Below are positions 42,013 to 50,875 of a stretch of DNA of 50,875 nucleotides, one piece after another. The notes beneath the pieces were generated by a model, which saw only the letters and a list, made by a program, of their open reading frames with translations, searched no databases and was not told where the DNA came from. The stretch is from CAZLWA01 sp964563165 (GTDB taxonomy: Bacteria; CLD3; SB21): contig CAZLWA010000007.1 of the NCBI GenBank assembly GCA_964563165.1, positions 1 through 50,875 of the forward strand, written 5' to 3'. Positions within the stretch are counted from its first letter, which is position 1. Each line of letters begins with the position of its first letter. Position numbers and translations under genes: made by a program.

Positions 42013-42203
42013 CTTCCTGAGACAAGCCTCGATAACATCGGGGCTTGTTCGTTTTTTGGGGCTTGCAGGTGATTGTATTTATTGAGCATAATTTCTAAAG
42101 CGGGATTTAACTTTGGAGTTCGAAATGACTTTTTTGAAAAGATCAATTTTTCAGGGAAAATAGAACTCAAAATCTAACGTTTTACCACCGCATCGGGTCT
42201 GAT
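42008..42203 (+). repeat. 196-bp direct repeat, copy 1 (tRNA-Arg trailer)
   Basis: Begins in the last bases of tRNA-Arg, includes its terminator and ends at GGGTCTGAT. A same-length copy with about 12 mismatches lies at 50184-50379. Confidence 0.85.
42022..42057 (+). terminator. tRNA-Arg terminator
   Basis: 11-bp stem ACAAGCCTCGA / TCGGGGCTTGT (one G-T pair) with a 5-base loop, then TCGTTTTTT. Confidence 0.8.
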
Positions 42204-42791
42204 CATCATAGAAATCAAGATCCGTCATTATAATAGCTAAAATCACAAGTAATTTGACAAGGTCAATATGAGTGGTCCTATTCACATCGAAGATTTTCTA
42301 TCATAAAATTTGCAAAACCAGAAGTTATTTTATGCATTTTAGAGTATTTTTGCATCAATTACATTGACTTGAGGTGCGGGGACACGCCTATCACTCGCAA
42401 ATCCAAGTAACTCTCTGGTTTAACCTTGCGCACGTTTTTTCAATAAAATACGAGTCATTTGAGAGGAGGCGTGCCACACGCTAATGGGTCACGGAAGTGA
42501 CAGATCCAAGGAAATTGCATCCATAAAGGAACCGTTCTCGAAAAGATCATTGGTCAGAAATAGTCCGATCCTGAGTTATTGCTTTACTTAGGAAACACGA
42601 AAAATCCACTATGGAAGAGTGGCCGCCCTGTGAGTAGTGTTCTTGCTATAAAATTGTTTTCTGCGCGGCAAAATTTGCGATTTCCTGAAACGTTTCTTGG
42701 GTTTTTCAAACTACTTACTAGTATGGGTGAGTTAACATTTTTCGTTTTCTCAACTACAGTATTTTGAATTCTTAAACTCCTGGAGAAAACT
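42204..42791 (+). other. Long non-coding leader upstream of the RHS locus
   Basis: 588 bp with no supportable gene; one 62-codon frame (42579-42767) lacks an SD and resembles nothing known. The SD of the RHS shell gene (CTGGAGAA) lies at its end. AT-rich stretches suggest promoters, but none stands out. Confidence 0.5.
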
Positions 42792-45755
42792 ATGCTGAGA
42801 TTTTTCTTGGTCTTGATCCTGATTTCAGGATCATTGTTTGCTCAAAGCGCCAACGATGACGCAATTCGCGCGGATAATACACTGCCGCCCGAAGCCTATA
42901 AATTTACTTTCAACTCGGCCGGCTCTGTAGATTTTCACGGAGACTACTCGGCTAGTATTCCCTTGATGACCGTTCCGGGCCGCGGTGGAATGGACTACCC
43001 TATCGGCCTCAGCTATAAATCAGGAATTACCGCCACTGCCAGAGCCACATGGGTCGGGCTCGGGTGGAATCTCAATCCGGGAAGCATCACGAGAATTATC
43101 AATGGTATCCCGGATAACGTCCATAGTTATATGCCAGGCGGACACACGTACGACGGAGCGATTGAAGATTATTATCCCAACAGATTCTATGGTTTTCTTA
43201 CTACGTTTCCAACCCGCGATTATTATGATTCATATCTCGTTACGATACCAGGCATTGTATCCGGACTTATCGTACCGGCCGGATGGAATAGTAGTAATAC
43301 TGTGGAGTATTGTTTCCAGACATGGAACGGCTGGATTGTTTCTGCAAGGACGGATACATTCACGAGAAGGGATGCGCCACTAAGTGGTCCTCTGACGACT
43401 TTATATCACGACATACGGGAATTCATTTTGATTGATACAAAAGGAACGAAGTATGTCTTCGGCCTTCCTCTCCGGTCAGAAATGATTTTGTACGGTGGAT
43501 TCAATAATAGTGTACCAAGATTTCTAGTCGAATATGTTTCCAATTGGCAGTTGACATCTATCATGTCAGCGGATTGCGGAATCACATTGCTTGGCAACAG
43601 AACCGGACCTACGGATTATTCGGGAAATTACATCAAGTTTGAATACAATTATCTTTACAACGGCACAAATAAAGAAGTCAGGGACATCAGGCCGTTATTT
43701 TCCGATCGCAGCGGAGTCAACCAGGCATACGATCCGTACGGCCTGCTCACTCAGACAACTTATCTTTCCAAGGTCATCACTCCCACTCATCAGGCCGAAT
43801 TCAAAGCAAAACAGGATCGAAACGATATCAGCAGCCTCTGTCCTTTTTATACGACCTCACAAGGTAAGTCCGGCATCATCGGGGATTTCACAACTGGTAC
43901 GACCGGCAGTTTTATTCGGCCCCTGAGGCTTGATTCGATCTACCTTTATCAGCGATATCCGACTCGTGCACTCGCTTCGTTCGTTAAATTGGAATACGCA
44001 GCGTCTCAGTCAGAGCTTTGTAAGTTTCCGAATAGTATGTCGATCACAGCTGGCAGTGAAACAATCCAGTTATTGGGCATCGGTAAAACAACTCTGAAAA
44101 AAGTGATCATCGCTGATTCCACTCAAGGATATTATTATCATTTCGGCTATACCGATTCAATTGACACATATAACCCTACAAGCCTCGCTTATTACGGGGA
44201 TTACGGAATGGGTACCATTGGCGGTTTTTACCGTGCACATTCCGGCCGAATGGATTATTTGTACCAAATATCAACTGAGTTGCCTCCATCCGGCGTAATT
44301 AGGAATACAGATGGAGCCGCGGCATGGTCATTGCGGACCATTACGTATCCAACCGGCGTGATCGATACGATAAATTATGAAAGAGACAGCCTTGATCTAA
44401 TCGCGGATAAAGGGAAATCCGGGCTCAGTGTCACGTGGTGGACGAATTTTGCCCCGGATGAATGTGGGCTCCGGGTTAAGTCCATAGCTTCATTTGATCC
44501 AGGTACTCAAAAAATAAGGCGCATTCAGTATCAATATGCTCCCGGCCATATCCCCGGACTTCCTCTGTCTTATTTGCGAAATACGAATTCGAATTACGGA
44601 AGCGGCTTCACACGAAAATTCTTATTTGGCTACAACTCTGCGGAAGTGGAATATCCGTGGATCCGGACGGTGAATGACGACAGTTCGCAAGTCCAGACAT
44701 TTTACACGACGTCTATCAGTGACAATGCAAACGGTGAGACCTTCAGCAACCTGCACTATGACACCCAAGCGGACAGCGGGTGTGGCGTTTTCATGGAGGA
44801 TAACGGATGGTACAGGGGAAAAGTAATTTCAAACCTTGAGATCAACCGGATCAATCAAGTTACGAATATGACTACTTCGCTCTATTCAAACTATGTCAAG
44901 TTTGGCGGTTTCTGGTCTCTCACTTGCGCAGAATGTTTCCCGCCGCAGTACACATTCATGTACTACTATGTGGACGGCAAAAGACTAAGCCTTTCTTTCG
45001 CAATGGAAAAACAATACGATTCTACTTACACGTTTGAAAAAACCGGTTCCAGCCAGTCCAGCCCACGGTTCTCTTTGTCAAAGTTATCTATTTATTCGTA
45101 CACTTCCAATCAGCTCCTGTCAACCCTTCGTGTGATGACGCCGCAGCGTAGCTTTCACACGACTTATACATACGGAGGTTTTTCTTTAGGCAATGTGTAC
45201 CTGATGACCAGTAAGAGAGTATTTGATGAAGTGCCGTATAAGTGGATCAAATATATCAGCGGGGCCGGCGATACGGTATGGGCAACGAGCAATTACAATT
45301 ATCTGCGCAGTTCTATTAAATACACTCTGAAAAGCAACGGATTCTATGTGGATAGTGTTCTTGCTTGGTCAAAAGATATCGATGACGACAAGGCCGACGC
45401 ACCCAACGAGTATGTCCTCACCAAGCGCTTTATCAGTTATGACCTTTTCGGCAATCCAATCACGATCTTTGATGGCGGTGGCGGGACGATCAGTCTCGCC
45501 TGGGACAGCACTTACAACTATTCGCGGATAACCAAACGCACTGTGACCAGCGGCGCTTCTTCATTTATCAAAAGTTACGTCTACAATATTCTTCACCTCC
45601 CACGCGCCGAGACGGATGAAAACCTCAACACGACCTACTATTACTATGACGGCTTTGGCAGGCTAAAGAAAATCATCGGGCCGGACGGCAAGACCCTTAA
45701 GACATATCGTTATAATTTTAAGAATTCAGTGACCGTGACTATGGGGGAACAATAA
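42792..45755 (+). CDS. RHS-locus N-terminal shell protein, secreted
   Basis: 987 aa. Signal peptide 1-18 (cleavage after SLFAQ). The first 120 residues match the start of Bacteroidota-type RHS proteins: PPEAYKFTFNSAGSVDFHGDYSASIPLMTVPGRGGMDYPIGLSYKSGI and TWVGLGWNLNPGSITR. A long beta-rich region follows, and the last 90 residues contain YD-type repeats (YYYYDGFGRLKKIIGPDGKTLKTYRYN). In related proteins this part and the RHS core are often one polypeptide; here the gene ends in TAATG, overlapping the start of the core gene by 1 bp, so the two are translationally coupled and should assemble together. Confidence 0.75.
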   Translation: MLRFFLVLILISGSLFAQSANDDAIRADNTLPPEAYKFTFNSAGSVDFHGDYSASIPLMTVPGRGGMDYPIGLSYKSGITATARATWVGLGWNLNPGSITRIINGIPDNVHSYMPGGHTYDGAIEDYYPNRFYGFLTTFPTRDYYDSYLVTIPGIVSGLIVPAGWNSSNTVEYCFQTWNGWIVSARTDTFTRRDAPLSGPLTTLYHDIREFILIDTKGTKYVFGLPLRSEMILYGGFNNSVPRFLVEYVSNWQLTSIMSADCGITLLGNRTGPTDYSGNYIKFEYNYLYNGTNKEVRDIRPLFSDRSGVNQAYDPYGLLTQTTYLSKVITPTHQAEFKAKQDRNDISSLCPFYTTSQGKSGIIGDFTTGTTGSFIRPLRLDSIYLYQRYPTRALASFVKLEYAASQSELCKFPNSMSITAGSETIQLLGIGKTTLKKVIIADSTQGYYYHFGYTDSIDTYNPTSLAYYGDYGMGTIGGFYRAHSGRMDYLYQISTELPPSGVIRNTDGAAAWSLRTITYPTGVIDTINYERDSLDLIADKGKSGLSVTWWTNFAPDECGLRVKSIASFDPGTQKIRRIQYQYAPGHIPGLPLSYLRNTNSNYGSGFTRKFLFGYNSAEVEYPWIRTVNDDSSQVQTFYTTSISDNANGETFSNLHYDTQADSGCGVFMEDNGWYRGKVISNLEINRINQVTNMTTSLYSNYVKFGGFWSLTCAECFPPQYTFMYYYVDGKRLSLSFAMEKQYDSTYTFEKTGSSQSSPRFSLSKLSIYSYTSNQLLSTLRVMTPQRSFHTTYTYGGFSLGNVYLMTSKRVFDEVPYKWIKYISGAGDTVWATSNYNYLRSSIKYTLKSNGFYVDSVLAWSKDIDDDKADAPNEYVLTKRFISYDLFGNPITIFDGGGGTISLAWDSTYNYSRITKRTVTSGASSFIKSYVYNILHLPRAETDENLNTTYYYYDGFGRLKKIIGPDGKTLKTYRYNFKNSVTVTMGEQ

Positions 45756-48700
45756 TGAAAAACTTTGTTGAAATGTTCGTCGCATTGTCATTCCCGTCCC
45801 GCTTGTCGCGGGATAAACTTCCGCGGGAATCCAGGAGAGTCGAATTCAAAGGCTGGACTCCCGTTTGTACGGGAGTGACAGTAGGTCTGCTTCTCTTTTT
45901 ATCGTGTAATTTCGCTGTCGCGCAATCCACTTCGAACAATTTCATTCAAAGTTTTGTTTATCCGAACGGATTGGAGAATACTGCGATCCCTGGACTCGGT
46001 ACGAATGAACAGCCAAACGGAGCGGCCCTGATTTCACTCGTGTATTTCAACGGCTGGGCACAAGAGCTGCAAAGTCAAACTAAGAGCGATCGTGCGGGCT
46101 ATGTGATCTTTTCAAGAAAGTATTACGACAAAAAAGGGCGGCTGATCGTTGCGGGCAAGCCTCTGGAAATTTCGAAATCTGATAGTTTGAATTATAATGC
46201 GCTTGCGGATACAAGTTACCATCCTTCAGATTCGTCCTTTAATAGGATAGTCTATCTCGATGAGACGAATGATCGTGTGCGTTTCAGCATGCCATACGGA
46301 GTGGCGTTCCATCAGGGCAATCACTACCCCTCATTCAATTATTTCATAGATACGTCCTCCCTCAATGCGTCGGTTACCGAGACAATCGATGAAGACGCAG
46401 ATACGGCGAGGGTGTATGTAGATCTTTTTGGAAGGAAGATCCGGCAAGTAACGAAAATGGGTGCGGGAAATAGCGATCTCATCACTTTGTTTGAATACGA
46501 TGGCGTTGGAAATCTCACGAGAAGCATCAGCCCCAAAGTTTACGGCCAAACGGATACGGCAAAATATTCCACGACGTACAAATACAACCCGAGAAACCAA
46601 TTGATCACAAAAACTTCCCGGGATGAAGGCACGGTAAACTATGTTTATGACAACGTCGGAAAATTACGATTTGTGCAGGACTCGGTGCACAAAGCGGGAT
46701 TTAGTTTTGCGGGAGGGACGCGCTTTTGGACGTACTATAAATACGATGCGATCGGCAGAGTGATCGAACAGGGTGAACTCAATACTAATTACCTGAGAGA
46801 TACACTTGAGAATAAGGCGAAACTCTGCGCCGTGGTGACCATGCGGGATACGTTTCATATTCGTTTGTGCGATACGATTATCGTGAAGAGCAGCGGGGAA
46901 GATGGGGGCAGCTATGGTTACAATTGTTCATCCTATGACAGTATCAGCATAGTATCCGGGGCGCCCGGTTCGCTCAGCTTACCGGCAACGAAGATTGGAT
47001 GTACATCGAGCGTGCTTTTTCATGCGCGCAGGGACACTGTGATCGTATTCCACAAATGCTGTTACCCCTTGTACAATAATAGCTGGACCGACACGACCAT
47101 CACGATACATGACAGCATAGTCAGCAATTGCTGGAGAGTGGATACGTCGGGAACGACGCTCAGTTTGTACGGCCCGCTCAGCTTTCCGGCGGCGGGAGAT
47201 AATCCGTTCAAGACGGTGATCAACCAGTACGATATTTACGGAACGGGCTGGCAAATAAGCCTGACGGGAAGCGACACGTCAGGCACTTCTCCGAAGACAA
47301 GACTAACCAGGACGAAGATCTACGATCCGAATACGGCCACGTGGAGTGAGGAGGCTTATGTGTATGACGCGTATGGGCGTGTGACTAAAAGGTGGGTGTA
47401 TATTCCGGAACTTGCAGTCGTCAAAAAGTTTCAGTACTTTTACGATGCAACGGGCCGGATACTCAAGTCCTGTTACCAGCAAGGACAGAGCGACAGCTTG
47501 TATCAATGGTTCAAGTATGATAATCTCAGCCGGCTCGATTCTGTTTTTTCTTCAAAGGCCAATAATCGCCAGACCGCCACACGTGAAGCGGTGTATGATT
47601 ACGATAATAACCACGGCGGAAAGATTTCGCAGATGAAACTTGGCAATAACATCCAAACCGTAGATTACACGTACAACGTTAGAGACTGGCTGAAATATAT
47701 CAATGACATCAACAGTATGGGCACAGATAAATTTGCGATGACATTGGGATATGACACCGTAGGTACCAACGCCAGGTACAACGGAAATATCGCATCGTCG
47801 AGTTCGCTCATCGCAGGGCAATCGGCGTATGCATACAACTACGTATATGATAGAGCAAACCGCCTCGTGGATGCGAACTACACGAATAACAATCTGTTTT
47901 CGGAGAAAACGATAAGCTACGATGCGAATGGAAATATCCAATCGCTCACGAGACACATCAATAGTGCGACTGGCACAGTCTTGACCTATACATACGGCGA
48001 CGCAACGAGGCCGAACAAGTTGACTGCAAATTCAGGTTTGATCAACACGAATTATTCGTACGACGGGAATGGAAGCACCGTCAAAGATGGAAAGAATAAT
48101 TTCCTTTACGATTACCGGAACATGCCGGTCAAGGATACGATCGTAAGTACTTCAACCATACGGTGGTTTGCATACGACCAAGGCGGACAGAGGATCAAGT
48201 ATCTCAGGATCACGAGCGGCAGCATTCAGGATTCGAGTAGAATCTATGTGCTTGCGGGTGGAAAGATCACTGCGGAATATATTCGCTTGTCGGGTTCATG
48301 GAATAATGTAGATCATTACAATATTTACGGAAACGATTTGATCGGCAAACTTCAAGGCACAAGCAGATTCTACTACCTCAAAGACCACTTAGGTTCTACA
48401 CGCGCAGTCGTAAAAGACAGCAGCGGCACGGCTGTAATGGATTCCTGGACGGATTACTATCCTTTTGGTAAAGAATCTCGGAGCTCTGCAAGTTCAAATA
48501 AACCAAGAGAGCAGTTTACAGGGAAGGAACGCGATCTAGAATCTGGATTAGACTACTTTGGAGCGAGATACTATAACGGAGAAATCGCAAGGTGGATTGC
48601 GGTTGATCCCCTGTCAGGCAAGTACCCATCAATTACGCCGTATAATTACGCAGCAAATGATCCTGGTAATTTGTATGATTCTGATGGTAACGATCTTAAA

Positions 48701-49300
48701 TCAGCCAGAGGCAAGCATGTCACAGTTCAGGATGTCGTGAGCAGTGCTGAACAAACATTTACGGATGTCGCGGCGAGTGCGCAGGGTAAGGAAATGGCAA
48801 ATTCATTTATGGCCTTAGGAACAGGCTTAGTTAGAACGCTTGGACTTCTTGGTGAGTACTTAGATCCCGGCGGGGTTATGTCGGCCGCATTCCCTCCTGC
48901 GATTGTGATCGAGGGATCAGCAATGGTGAAAACATTGCTCCAAGTTAATAAGCTAATTGGCGCAGAAGGCGAAAAAATTGTCACAGAAGGGCTGAAAACA
49001 GAACTTGGAGCGACTGGCGAAGTTCTTGAACAAGTGACTGGAAGGTTCAGAGATGCAACGGTTACACGTTTTGACAATGTCGTTGTTGATGCAAAAACAG
49101 GTAGTGTAGCGATGACGAACGAAACGAAAACAGGAAACGCCACTCTGACAAATCAACAAAAAAGGTATCAAGGCGGAGAATCCGTTACTTTGACCGGTAA
49201 GAATGCCGGAAAAGCTAAGGGACAAAAGATAAATGTTGACCAGGTTCAACATAGAAATTCAAGAGTTAAGGGCGAGAAAGTGACTGTAGAGGAGAATTGA
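45755..49300 (+). CDS. RHS-core polymorphic toxin with restriction-endonuclease-fold tip
   Basis: 1181 aa. The N-terminal region has a signal-like segment (VGLLLFLSCNFAVAQS, about 43-58) separated from the ATG by 30 residues encoded by a palindromic element. From 60 on comes a DUF6443-like opening (YPNGLENTAIPGLGT, YFNGWAQELQSQTKS), then many YD repeats to about 880. The RHS-associated core is about 885-980 (DHLGSTRAVVKDSSG, YPFGKESR, RYYNGEIARWIAVDPLSG, PYNYAANDPGNLYDSDGN). The variable tip (981-1181) has a PD-(D/E)xK nuclease pattern: Glu1071 (GAEGEKIV), Asp1107/Asp1112, Glu1123-x-Lys1125 (NETKTGNATLTNQQ). The tip probably cuts DNA of a target cell or competitor. The next gene is the likely immunity factor. 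Confidence 0.8.
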   Translation: MKNFVEMFVALSFPSRLSRDKLPRESRRVEFKGWTPVCTGVTVGLLLFLSCNFAVAQSTSNNFIQSFVYPNGLENTAIPGLGTNEQPNGAALISLVYFNGWAQELQSQTKSDRAGYVIFSRKYYDKKGRLIVAGKPLEISKSDSLNYNALADTSYHPSDSSFNRIVYLDETNDRVRFSMPYGVAFHQGNHYPSFNYFIDTSSLNASVTETIDEDADTARVYVDLFGRKIRQVTKMGAGNSDLITLFEYDGVGNLTRSISPKVYGQTDTAKYSTTYKYNPRNQLITKTSRDEGTVNYVYDNVGKLRFVQDSVHKAGFSFAGGTRFWTYYKYDAIGRVIEQGELNTNYLRDTLENKAKLCAVVTMRDTFHIRLCDTIIVKSSGEDGGSYGYNCSSYDSISIVSGAPGSLSLPATKIGCTSSVLFHARRDTVIVFHKCCYPLYNNSWTDTTITIHDSIVSNCWRVDTSGTTLSLYGPLSFPAAGDNPFKTVINQYDIYGTGWQISLTGSDTSGTSPKTRLTRTKIYDPNTATWSEEAYVYDAYGRVTKRWVYIPELAVVKKFQYFYDATGRILKSCYQQGQSDSLYQWFKYDNLSRLDSVFSSKANNRQTATREAVYDYDNNHGGKISQMKLGNNIQTVDYTYNVRDWLKYINDINSMGTDKFAMTLGYDTVGTNARYNGNIASSSSLIAGQSAYAYNYVYDRANRLVDANYTNNNLFSEKTISYDANGNIQSLTRHINSATGTVLTYTYGDATRPNKLTANSGLINTNYSYDGNGSTVKDGKNNFLYDYRNMPVKDTIVSTSTIRWFAYDQGGQRIKYLRITSGSIQDSSRIYVLAGGKITAEYIRLSGSWNNVDHYNIYGNDLIGKLQGTSRFYYLKDHLGSTRAVVKDSSGTAVMDSWTDYYPFGKESRSSASSNKPREQFTGKERDLESGLDYFGARYYNGEIARWIAVDPLSGKYPSITPYNYAANDPGNLYDSDGNDLKSARGKHVTVQDVVSSAEQTFTDVAASAQGKEMANSFMALGTGLVRTLGLLGEYLDPGGVMSAAFPPAIVIEGSAMVKTLLQVNKLIGAEGEKIVTEGLKTELGATGEVLEQVTGRFRDATVTRFDNVVVDAKTGSVAMTNETKTGNATLTNQQKRYQGGESVTLTGKNAGKAKGQKINVDQVQHRNSRVKGEKVTVEEN
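45786..45880. repeat. Palindromic repeat element inside an RHS gene
   Basis: 95 bp with inverted ends TGTCATTCCCG / CGGGAGTGACA and internal palindromes (TCCCGCTTGTCGCGGGA). It has the form of the widespread ATTCCCGC...GCGGGAAT intergenic repeats, but here it is read through in frame and splits the signal peptide region from the ATG. Confidence 0.65.
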
Positions 49301-49968
49301 TGAAGCTAAGTATTAAAGATGTTTCGCAATCGATAATATCGGGCATAAGTGAAAAAATGTCTAGTCATGGATTCATATTCGATAAGTACCATAAATACTA
49401 TATCAAACGAACTGAAGACTCTCACCAGATATTTGATTTGGTTTTCATGAGGAAAGATGCAGGAATTCTCGTTGAGCCTGTAGTCCGGATCAAGATTAGA
49501 CCGATTGAGGACATTTATCACAAAGTAGCAACTAAGGATGAAGAGTATTTTGAGGGTACGGATACTCTCGGCAACAATTTAGGACGGATTATAGATCATT
49601 TTGAAAAAGGTGCGCAACAAAACACCAACTCAAAAATGAAATACCTAATTGAAAACGAAAAAGACATAGCAATTCTTAAAAAAGTAATCCCTAATAAGTT
49701 TGAACAGTACGCATTGCGCTATTTTGATAATTATAGTTCAGTCGCAAAGACTGATGAGCTATTGAATTCAAATCCACGCGAAATTTCAATTCACAATTGG
49801 CTATATCCCCTTCGCGCATGCCTGGCACTCATTGCGGCAAAAATAAATCATAATCCACGTTACGATGAACTTGTGAATATTTATGAACAAGAGCTTGAAA
49901 ATGCAGCGGATAATTACAGAAAAGAATTCAGTTTGCTAAAAAATATTCTGAGTAATATGAATGACTGA
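49300..49968 (+). CDS. Putative immunity protein for the RHS toxin
   Basis: 222 aa, cytoplasmic, mostly helical with a mixed first third, no recognised family. Its ATG overlaps the TGA of the toxin gene (TGATG), with GAGGAG as SD, so it is made in step with the toxin; this position is standard for immunity genes of polymorphic toxins. Base composition is AT-richer than the core of the RHS gene, as is the toxin tip, which fits exchange of the tip-immunity pair as a unit. The role is inferred from position only. Confidence 0.6.
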   Translation: MKLSIKDVSQSIISGISEKMSSHGFIFDKYHKYYIKRTEDSHQIFDLVFMRKDAGILVEPVVRIKIRPIEDIYHKVATKDEEYFEGTDTLGNNLGRIIDHFEKGAQQNTNSKMKYLIENEKDIAILKKVIPNKFEQYALRYFDNYSSVAKTDELLNSNPREISIHNWLYPLRACLALIAAKINHNPRYDELVNIYEQELENAADNYRKEFSLLKNILSNMND

Positions 49969-50183
49969 TTTCCCTACATATGCTACTTTGTAACGTAGAT
50001 CAAAACATGGGGCTTTGAAAATTTCAAAAGAAAGTTGACGTTCGTTCAAACTGTGCCCATTTGAAACACTTAGTTGCTATAAGTTCATCCACTCACGAAG
50101 TTCATACATCTGTTTTAGACCTGTTATTAATGGGCTTGTAAGCCAGAGCCGACCCGGAAAGAGTTCTAAATCTGTGTCGGAAC

Positions 50184-50379
50184 GTGTACTTCCTGAGACA
50201 AGCCTCGATAACATCGGGGCTTGTTCGTTTTTTGGAGCTTGCAGATGATTGTGTTTATTGAGCATAATTTCTAAAGCAGGATTTAATTTGGGAGTTCGAA
50301 ATGATTTTTTTGAAAAGATCAATTTTTCAGGATAAATAGAACTCAAAATCTTACGTTTTACTACCGCTTCGGGTCTGAT
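50184..50379 (+). repeat. 196-bp direct repeat, copy 2
   Basis: Same length as 42008-42203 and about 94% identical by eye. It includes the tRNA-Arg terminator but only the last bases of the tRNA. It is joined without a gap to an internal RHS sequence. The preceding gap 49969-50183 holds no gene I can support. Confidence 0.85.
50198..50233 (+). terminator. Copied tRNA-Arg terminator
   Basis: Identical stem and T-run to 42022-42057. Here it follows the immunity gene and can end the RHS transcript. Confidence 0.7.
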
Positions 50380-50875
50380 TGGACGTGTCCAAATCTGATA
50401 GTTTGAATTATAATGCGCTTGCAGATACTGGTTACCATCCTTCAGATTCATCATTTAATAGGATTGTCTATCTCGATGAGCCGAGTGACAGACTACGCTT
50501 CAGCATGCCATTCGGAGTGGCATTCCATCAGGGCAACCATTACCCGTCATTCAATTATTTCATAGATACGTCTCTCAGCGCTTCGGTTACCGAGACGAGT
50601 GATGAGGACGGAGATACTGCGAGGGTATATGTAGATCTTTTGGGAAGAAAGATCCGGCAGGTAACAAGGATGGGCGCGGGTAATGGCGATCTTATTACTC
50701 TGTTTGAATACGACGGCGTTGGAAATCTCACGAGAAGCATCAGCCCCAAAGGCTACGGACAGACGGATACGGCGAGATATTCCACGACGTACAAATACAA
50801 TCCCAGAAACCAATTGATCACGAAAACTTCCCGGGATGAAGGCACGGTTAATTATGTGTATGACAACGTCGGAAA
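50379..50875 (+). pseudogene. Second RHS-core copy lacking its 5' part, running off the window
   Basis: From 50391 the sequence matches 46175-46662 of the RHS-core gene with many silent changes and one codon missing; the frame stays open to the window end. It begins just after an in-frame TGA and has no SD, ATG, signal peptide or first 140 residues. It may be a silent donor cassette carrying another toxin tip beyond the window. Confidence 0.75.

Noticed and set aside
42579..42767. 62-aa frame upstream of the RHS locus
   Set aside because: No SD, no recognisable features, and length expected by chance in AT-rich DNA.
50077..50454. 125-aa minus-strand frame
   Set aside because: It spans the copied tRNA-Arg trailer and part of the RHS copy in antisense, so it is not a gene.
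50547..50813. Minus-strand frames at the window end and at 46331-46600
   Set aside because: Both are antisense shadows of the two RHS-core copies; their mutual similarity comes from the duplicated DNA.

Overview
This window looks like a chromosomal segment of an uncultured FCB-group bacterium (Bacteroidota / Ignavibacteriota / KSB1-Calditrichota neighbourhood). Supporting signs are a secreted LamG protein ending in a type IX secretion-style C-terminal domain (YPNPFN followed by a FlgD-like tail), a DUF2851 protein, a split RHS locus with the SYK-SG-TATARATWVGLGWNL type of shell seen in Bacteroidota, and ferredoxin-dependent 2-oxoacid metabolism. Gene density is high, both strands are used, and many starts are supported by purine-rich Shine-Dalgarno (SD) sites. 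The exact phylum cannot be fixed from sequence alone.

Layout. Positions 1-7100 hold envelope and housekeeping genes: an NlpC/P60 lipoprotein, an MMPL/RND exporter, a TPR-lytic transglycosylase and a DUF2851 protein. At 7149 lies tRNA-Leu(CAA), occupied by a roughly 7.8-kb integrative element (7154-14916). The element is bounded by an 83-bp perfect direct repeat of the tRNA and carries a tyrosine integrase, a DNA-binding/DUF5681 protein and a run of small lipoproteins and membrane proteins. Immediately to its right is an array of four tRNA-3'-end plus terminator repeats (14896-15390).

Positions 15531-18445 encode a two-gene 2-oxoacid:ferredoxin oxidoreductase built from fused subunits. Then come a secreted tectonin/discoidin/beta-gamma-crystallin lectin, a dienelactone hydrolase lipoprotein, asnA, a TetR-controlled PaaA-like diiron oxygenase, rsmA, an O-methyltransferase, acpS and a DJ-1/PfpI protein. 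A minus-strand signalling and stress block follows: a sigma-54 activator, a CMD-family protein, a REC-histidine kinase, lon and hsp20. Its promoter has a perfect dyad filling the -35/-10 spacer.

Positions 34153-39679 hold the LamG secreted protein and a three-gene operon. That operon encodes a predicted transmembrane protein with a periplasmic beta-helix and a cytoplasmic DnaJ domain, followed by a histidine kinase and an OmpR-type regulator. rpsU (bS21), an ArsR-controlled DUF318 metal permease and tRNA-Arg(ACG) come next.

The right end (42008-50875) is an RHS polymorphic-toxin locus. It has an N-terminal shell gene, an RHS-core gene with a restriction-endonuclease-fold toxin tip, and a putative immunity gene. 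A 196-bp copy of the tRNA-Arg trailer then recurs, fused directly to a second RHS copy that lacks its 5' part and runs off the window.

The observations I consider most worth pursuing are the beta-helix/J-domain two-component operon, the tRNA-Leu 3'-end repeat array, the palindromic element inserted in the signal-peptide region of the RHS-core gene, the duplicated tRNA-Arg trailer/RHS unit, and the related intergenic leaders in the integrative element.
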